Shown here: positions 27,601 through 36,600 of the stretch, piece after piece
How the letters are laid out: each line of letters starts with the position of its first letter
How positions within the stretch are numbered: the stretch's first letter is position 1
Assembly (NCBI GenBank): GCA_028015205.1
Contig: CM051514.1
Location: forward strand, 30,396,150-30,460,149
Direction: 5' to 3'
DNA: 64,000 nt
DNA from: Mytilisepta virgata
Taxonomy: Eukaryota > Mollusca > Bivalvia > Mytilida > Mytilidae
Program-made: the position numbers and the translations under genes
Notes under the pieces: generated by a model
Databases searched by the model: none
What the model saw: the letters and a program-made list of their open reading frames with translations, nothing else
Told to the model about the DNA's origin: nothing

Positions 27601-30600
27601 AACTCTAGCTGCTCAGTCTAAAAATAGAAGTAAAACAAACTGAAATAACCTTCAATACTTAATATCATGTGTATATTTTGATTAATTATTCAGTCTGCAC
27701 CTTTAGTACCTAGTGTAAAAGCCCAGTTCTAGAAAAAAAGTTGCTTACTCGGGTTAGTTAAAAAATTTGACCAACCAACTTTTATTCTTACTCAGGGGTT
27801 TAATTCAAATATATTTTTTTTTTATTATTACTTTGCAAAGCCAAAATAAAATGGTTGTTACTTTAAAAGTACATGTAGTGCCACATTAGTTTAAAAAATT
27901 ATAGAATAAAAATAATTTAGGTTAGGTTTGAGTTTGTTGTAACACTGTTTGCTTATACAGTAAAATCTGACATGAGCGACCTCACTAACAAACGATCACC
28001 TGGCTTTAAGGACCGGCTTTTTGCTGCACAGATGTTTTCTTCTAATAAAAGCACCCCCATGGACAACCACCTGTCAAACGCAACCAACGACTACTATTTT
28101 CAGTACGAAAAACGTATTTGTACCTGTTTTGAAGGACCAAAGTAAAAAGGTTTTTGTTTATTTTTTAACAGGAAGTAACACGAATCTTTAGCAGAAAGTA
28201 AAAGACAGAAAAAATAAAACTTTAATCTCCTTATTTATTTAGTTAATTGATCCATGGACTAAACATGTAAGATTTTTGGGGCTTATCAATTTTTAATAAA
28301 AGTTATTTTTACATTTTGCACAAGTGATTTGTTTGGTTACACTATGTTGATTATCGTTCGTGATCTCTCTGGAGGGTTCCTATGAATCATCGTTTACTCC
28401 AAAAACGAACCTTTTAATCGATTTTACTTATCAGCTGATCTAATTAATTTAGGCCTGGGGTGATTAAGAGACAGGTGAGTAGATTTAATAAGCTAAATTA
28501 AAAAGTGTCAGTTTGTAAAAGTATTCAGTAGATAATGAGTGTTTGACAAAAATGCTTTAGCTACTAAAAAAAGAAAAGTTTTGATGCTTCAAGATCGAAT
28601 TGCCGTGATTGAAAAAAGTGAAAAGGGTGAAAGTGCACGCAAGATTGCTAACAGTTTAGCGTTGGGAAGACCCAAATCCAAAGTATAATAAAAGAAAAGG
28701 ACAATATTAAAACAGAATGGCAAAATGGTTTTCAGCTAGACGAATGTTATACAGTGATTTAAACAAACGTGTATGGAACTGGTTTTGTTCAGCGCGATGT
28801 AAAAACATTCCTATAACTGGAAAATTTATTGAAAAGAAAGCAATCATTGTTTCTACAGAAATGGGGCAGGATGACTTTACAGCTTCTAATGGGTGGCTTG
28901 ACAGTTTTAACAGTCGTTGAAGGGATTAACAGTAAATTTCAGTTTCTCAGTTCTGGTTCTGGTTCATTGGTTCATTACTTTTATTGATTGGTTGATTGAT
29001 TGATTTTTTGGACTGACATCTTATGAAAGACCACCTGTCTTGAGAGACCACTTTTGCTTGGCAGAAGGGGTGGTCTCTCAAGACAGGTTATACTGTACCT
29101 AACCCGTGTTAAATTTCCTGTATACAATGTTCTTGAATCTGTCATTTACTATTTCATTACTGTTTTACTTACTGGATCTGCAAATTCTGGTGGGTGTGGG
29201 AAATTGTTGAATGCTGGATGTTCCCCGGAAGCAAATTCATGCAAATAACCTACAAAATTACAATAAATATAAATTTTCTGAACTAAATTAATTAAATTGG
29301 ATTTTACATTCTTTTAAGTCATACATATGATCAAAATTTTACATGTATATTGTGTGTTTTAGCTTCTTTTTTTTTAATATAGATAACATTCAAAATTGTG
29401 CTGTGTAATATTAAGAGAAATTTAATAATTTTTCTATTTTCAAATTACACATGTAAAATACATGTATATTATTAAAAGTGTTTAAACTGGATAAATGTTT
29501 TACTTTGGTTCAAGTACAAAAATAGTAAACTTTGGATTTTATTTGTTTTTTTTTATATTAGTTCATCACATGATATAAACAAATGAAACAAAAAATGTAC
29601 ACTTAATTCAACCCAAAAGGTAAAAAGAATTTATAGGGTAAATGAAACACGAACCCTGAAATGAACTTAAAATATAAAAAAGTTAAGTCTCCTTTTACCA
29701 AAGGACAGACTTTAAGGAACAGTACTTTAATTTCATACCTCCTGCATCTCCAAATGCTAAGACTTGACATGTTTCTGAAATATCAAAACTAGTGATGTAA
29801 CTGCCATGGGTATTCACTGGCTGCATTGACAAAGTAGTTGGTGCCAAAGCATTGGTATCTATCAACTGGAACTGTCCAGCCTGTGTAAAAACAAGTGTAC
29901 TAGGTCATGATACAGAAGTAAAGATTCAAAACACAAAGTAACAAGATAGGTCTGGAAAAAAGGCCTGGAGATCACTCCTAGTGTCCATCTTGATTTTGTA
30001 GTATAGTGTGTGAAAGCTTTATTGTGACCTTATGATAAAGAACAGGTGTTACTTTACTTTTCATCAGGTAAATACAGTAATCATTGCAAACATTAATCTG
30101 GTATATCCTTCTTTAAAATTTTTTATAGTGGATTAATAAAGGAACTATAAGAGCGAAAAAAATTATAGGTCCGTGTGTTTTTTTTTGAGATAAAAGCCAC
30201 TGAAAATTTGGCAGAAAAAATATGCTCTCTTGATTTTACATAGCTTGATCATTGACAAGTTTTATTTCTTAAAAACCATTAAATAATAACAAGGATTTTA
30301 TAAGATTTTTACAAATGGCTTAAATGCATGCAAAAGATTTATGAAAAGAAATAATGAGTGTTAGCGGAAAAAATAATTTATTGCATTCAAATGGATAAAA
30401 ACCAGATGATTCTGAACATCTGACAAAAAATTCAATATTAAACATGTCCAGCGAACATCCTTAAAATTTCTGATAATTCAACACTTGTTTTAACCAAAAC
30501 TTTGCACTATACAAAACATAATAATTGTACTTCTGTTGAGTTGAAATTGATAAGTTGAAATTTTGGCTATGTCAAATTTAAATTTTCAAGGTTTAAAAAA

Positions 30601-33600
30601 TCATTTTCATTTCCTACTATGACTGTTATTTCAATTACAGACACCTCAAATAACATGTTAAAATGGCTTATGAATTTCCTGTCATTGAACAGGGTACATG
30701 AATTACTTATTAAATCAATACCATAATTTATTAATGATATACATGTATACAATTAACATGAGTTAGCTTCTTTCTTAAGGAACTTTCTTAGGATTTTTGT
30801 ATTCAGGGGGTAATGTTGAATGATAAATGCATTACCTGAGATACAACCATTAGTTTGTTGTTATATATGTGAACAAATCTTAGAAACATGGGATCCATGA
30901 TAATTTGTATAGGTGCCATGGCCCTCATCACTCTCATATCATAAACCATCAAAAACCGATCAACTGTCATGGTGTTTTGTCTAAAACAAAAATCAAACAT
31001 TATTGAATAATTGTTATTAATGTCGTAATTCATGCCGTCTTTTAAGCAGCATCTGTAAAAGACTTATTCTGCTTCAGAATTATTTAAATAGAACACTACT
31101 TTAAAACACTTTTGCCTCATGTTTATGGGTTTATCATGCCAAAAATTACATAACTATGTATAAATATATAATAACACACATACAGACTATATGCAGTAAC
31201 ATATATACAGTAGACTCCATGAAATTGGATATCGGATTAAGGTGGTACCTAACACTACAGGGATATAACTCTGTAAAATCAGCTAAACGTTTTAATAACG
31301 TTGTGTTGTTAAGGGAATATTAAGCTTTTCAATGATCAATATTAGTGTTTGTCAAACTGCTATACAATCAGTGTATTTTTTCTGATGAATTGGTTGGTTC
31401 AAATGTTTTGAAATTTTAAAATTTTTGTCAATGGGTCAAAGTAAATACTTCGTAAAAATTTTATGAAAATTAAACGAGCCAAATTAATTTTAGTGAAAGT
31501 GTTGGGTACCACCTTAAGGAATATATCGGCAATTCGAATATTATATCAAAACACCAAACCATTCCCATATAACTGAATGTTAAAATTATCAGATATTTGC
31601 ATACTGGATAGTAGAATATATCGCTTATTTGGATATAATATTCACCAAAGTTTTGTCATCAATGACATTACAATCAAATATTTTTGTTTATGTTTACGGG
31701 AAATCACAACGGAAGTCAACCAGATATTAATCCAAGAAGCAAATTTTATTTGTGTACATATTTATTTTTTTAATATATGCATCCAAAAATGTTTTCTTAC
31801 TGTGTATATAATAAAAATAAAATATAAAACATTTTTTTGTTATTTTTTTTATTGGTCAAAGTGTTGATTTGGGGTTTACATCTTTGACTGAATGGAGCTC
31901 TGTTTGATCTGACATTTTGTGTATTCAATTTGCCAGAGTCTACTGTATATACATAAGAGGAAATGTTATGCAGTCGTATGGACAGCATAAATCCTAAAAA
32001 TCCTGGAACTATGTTTGGAAAACTAATATTTTGGCATATTTCCAAGGCCAATAACTCTCACAAAATTTTTCCAATCAGCATAAAACTCAAACTTGATCTG
32101 TGTCTCATCATTTTAAGTTTATATACCAAATATACGATTATTTGGTAAAAGGGTTTGTGAAAAAAACTCCATAAAACTATAATTTTGGCAATAATTTTTG
32201 TTTCCAAGGGCAATGACTCTCACAATAATTAACCGATCAGCATGAAAATCCCGGAGAGAGTACAAACCTATAGTCCCCTTGGCCTTGCCGGTAGAGGACT
32301 AATTAAACATTTGTGTGCATTTAGAAGGAAGACAGAGTAACAAATTAATCTAGATTTATTACTTAATGATGATCTAATGATCTTCGAGACAACTGAAAAA
32401 AAAAAACATGAGCCATTTAGTAAAAGATAAGCTTAAATACCTTGCAGAAAATCCACATGTAACCAACAGATTTCCTTGAAGATCAAAATCTGATAATGTA
32501 CCATTGTGTGCGTCAAGCACATGTTCTGCTTTCAGAGTAGCTGGATCAAACAAGCGAACCTAGAATTAAAACTTTATCATTATAGGTGGGGAAATTGTGG
32601 CTACTCATGAAAATATAAAAGAATCCACAAACATATACAGTTTATACCCTTTAAAAAAAAAATGAAAATATTATTAAAACATGGTCAAATTCAGGGCCCA
32701 GTTGTTCAAAAGTTAATCACTTTTTTCACTTTCAATTATTTTGATTGCTAAGTAATATTCCTTTACAGAACTTTGCATGGACACATGTACACAAAGTCAT
32801 AGGATTAGCCCATCAGAAAAAAATTTTCAGTCCTCAGGCATAATCAAGGAAGCGAAAATTTTAAACTGAAAATTGTGGTTAACTTTTGAACAACTCGGCC
32901 CTGGATTTACAAGTTACAATCTTGTAAATTTTCACAGATAATTATGAACAGTCAGTTTTCAGGTGACAGTGTAAAGAAAAAAAGAAATGCTATGCACATA
33001 CCTTTCCACTTGTATCTCCAGCACAAATATACTTGTTAGAACTTCTAAATATTGCACAACCAGGTTCTGGAACATCAACCTGAAAAACACAAATGAATTA
33101 ATGAGACTTCAAACATGTATAATTTGATTAGCAGTTAAATCTTATTTATCCCAATTCAATAAGGCATCATCCATAATTGTCACAAGTTTACAAAATGTAC
33201 ATTAGGGGGGAGAGGGTTTCAAATTCAACATTTTTAGTGTATTTTAAAAAAATCATGAAATCGATTTCAACGTCAGTATATAATGTCGGGTCTGTGCCTG
33301 CATCGCAGCACGTAATTCATTGATTGGCAAACACGATGTGGCTGCATCCTGTAGAAAATTCTTCTAGTGTTTGAGTATTGTTGAATGTTAAACTATGTGC
33401 AAACAGGATGTGGCTGCACGACACATCCAAAAATTGCTTACATGCTACAACTCAACATTATCAAGCTGCTGACAAAATATAAAATCATTCCCTTCTGTGG
33501 AAGCCAAGAAAACTTTGACAAAAGTTTCCTTCCCATGGTCTTTCGAACGGACAGATGGACGAATAGTCAAGCTGTTACTAGAACTGCCAAAAATCAGCAA

Positions 33601-36600
33601 ATCACTTGAGCATGTCAACATATTACTCATGATCTGGACTTGGTTCATGTATTTTAAAGGAATATAACAACATCTGTAGATCCTCTTTCCGCAACGAGGA
33701 GTGGTACCTGTTCACAGTTACAATATTAAATAAAAGGCTTCACTAAGCTCAGCATGATATGACCGCAACATGCTTTTTTTTGGCACTTTTAACCCCTTGT
33801 ATATCAAGATCTGTAAAATCTGTTGACATACTACTGGAAGTACTCATCCAGATAAATTAAAAGAAAAAAATCTCAAATGAAATATGAGGAAAAATAAAAA
33901 TTTTAGTTTTCTTCCAAATTGCTAAAAAAAAAAAGATTCCTCTTTGTAAACTAGTGAAAAATGGTGACAATTATGCATGATTTTTTTATCATGGCCTCTT
34001 GATCATTTTGCTGCATACACCAAAATTCACCCAATTCAAATTCATATTGTATAATATGAGTAATATAAGAGATCTTTGTCTTTATAAGATTTTCTTTCAC
34101 CACACTCAATTCAAAAAGTATACAAAGCTTAGAGCATACATGTGAATTTTTAGTTCTTACACAAACAATTTGCATTTAGAAATTATACCTCATTTTGGCT
34201 AAAAATATATTTTGCAAATATTCCATTAAAAGTGATAAAATATCAAAGTATGGAAGGTGAGATAGGACTAAGATGAGCAACTTCAAAAGAAAAGAAGCTT
34301 GCAAAATTGTGAATTTCATCAAATTATCAGCAACTGAGCTGAAAAATCTTCTTACTGTGGTTTTTTTAATTTTTTTTTCTAATTACCTGTCTTATCTCTG
34401 CCATGTTCTCAATATCAAGTTCTATGACTTTTGTCTGATGACCTCCAATCAAAACAGAATTTGGACTTGTCATAATCATACACTGCATCTCCTGCATGGT
34501 GGGTGATCTGGAATATGTTGACATGTTAATATTTCTCTATATAAACAGGTATATGGAATTTAATTGTTCAAATAGATAAAACCGCCTCGGTGGTCTTTTG
34601 GTAGCGTGCTCGCCCCGGCCGGGTCAAACCAAAGACATTAAAATTGGTATTTGCTGCTTCTCCGCCAAGCATGCGGCATGTAGGAGTAAGAGAAAAGACT
34701 GGTCGGCTCGGAGTCAGTATAATGTGTCCGAGTGAGGTGATATGTCTTCCTGCGGACAGTTACCCCGTGAGCTAGCACATTAAAAATCCGACTTAGCATG
34801 TCGGTCTAGTACAAAGCAGGGATCATATTCATTATCATATCAACATGTTCTCATCCTGATATGCACCTGGTTAGCACTGGACGTTAAACAATAATTCATC
34901 CATCCATCCATCAAATAGATAAATGTCATTCTTTTTGTATTAAAACCGTCTCCATGGCATGAAATTATAAACTAACCTAATCACAATGACAAAATTAATT
35001 CTTAAATTTGATGACCATGTCTAAATGCTTCATATGAAGTATTGGTTCATTTGGCCTAAGATTTTCAGACAGGACGATATTTTCAAACTGAAAAACAAGT
35101 ATTGACTAGATATACATGGTTAGCGGTTTATTTGTTCCAGAATGAATAAATCATAAATAACAAACAGAATCAGTTGTCATATCACGTTATCTTGAAACTT
35201 ATTGTTTGTAAGTTTTTTTCGTTTATTGGGATTTTACAATGATTTTAACACAGCCGGCTATATCAAGGCACCATGTTTTTGTAGGTAGAGGCACTTTAGG
35301 CAAGTAATATCCCAGTCAAAAACCTCAAACCACCAGTTAGATTCAAACTCAAAACCTCAGTTTAAAAGCTAGTGATCACTGGTAGTTCTAGTGATTGTTA
35401 CCAGTAACTTACTTATAATTGAACAGACTCATTCCTCTTCTTAAGGAACAGTTTAAAGAACCCCTTGTAAGAGAAAGTATCCCTCTATCAATAGGTATTA
35501 TTTGTCGAATGTCATCTGTCATGTGGACTTGAAATGATGTGTACTTCTGTAATTCCAAACCATAATATCCTGTCACATGACCCTACAATGAGTCGAAAGT
35601 GTTCATGTTACTTTTATAATTATGTTATATATATATATCACTGAATCTAAAATTGACATAACTGCATCATATCACTCTCTCCAAGACAACATGTATTTCC
35701 ATTGTCAATTGGATGGCATTCATCCGAACAAGAATTCATATAATTAATTTTTTTCTATAATTGCAAATGCATGTTTTCACAGTTTTATTGGGGTGTAAAA
35801 GATCGACTGAAAGCACAGTTACAGTATGAATTACTAATTAAACTAGATAAGGTTTTAGACTGTCTAGCTACATTGTATGTGCAGCTTATCAAGAGTGTTT
35901 CATAATAAACAAAAAAGGTTTGTTATTCAATCTGACACCAACAATGGCAGTATGACCTAATTATAACACAGATTTTTTGATTGGCTACAAATTTATTTTT
36001 CAATAAAATCAAGATTGTAAGATTTTTCACATAAATTTGACTGCAAATCCACCGCTCCCATATCTTGAATCTACTACTTAATGTTGACCTCCATAATGTT
36101 TATACTCCAGCAAAGATTTTAAAAAAAATTATAAAGAAATCTTGACAGATACGTACAGGGGAACATTATTTCTGTTTAACTGGAATTCGAACATTTAATA
36201 AGCTGTCATTTAACTTCAGCAAAGTTTGCAGAGGTGTTTACCCGTTGCTGGTGTTTTCAGTAATGTTAATGATTTTTGTCAGTAATTTAGGCCCTTTGTC
36301 AGTAATCTCAAATTTCAGCATGAAAACTACCATAGAGAACCGCCATCAAAGCATCTTATATTGTGTTAAGTCTAGAAACAATCCGAGTTTTTATCATCAA
36401 TCTCGTTAAAACTCTTTTTTTTTACTGGAAAATAAGCGCAATTACAAAGCATTTACACGACCAAGAAGTGAAATTTCCGGAGTTTAATCCGTAATCTATA
36501 TTTTGAATCTAAAATCTGAAACAATTACAGAAATTGTGTAATAGTAAACACCTCTACATTATGTGCTGTCAGACAGACCACCTGCCATACTTTTCAAAAC

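Noticed and set aside
33385..33609. 74-codon frame in the family 5 repeat
   Set aside because: Part of a dispersed repeat; the equivalent frame is broken in the 39228 copies.
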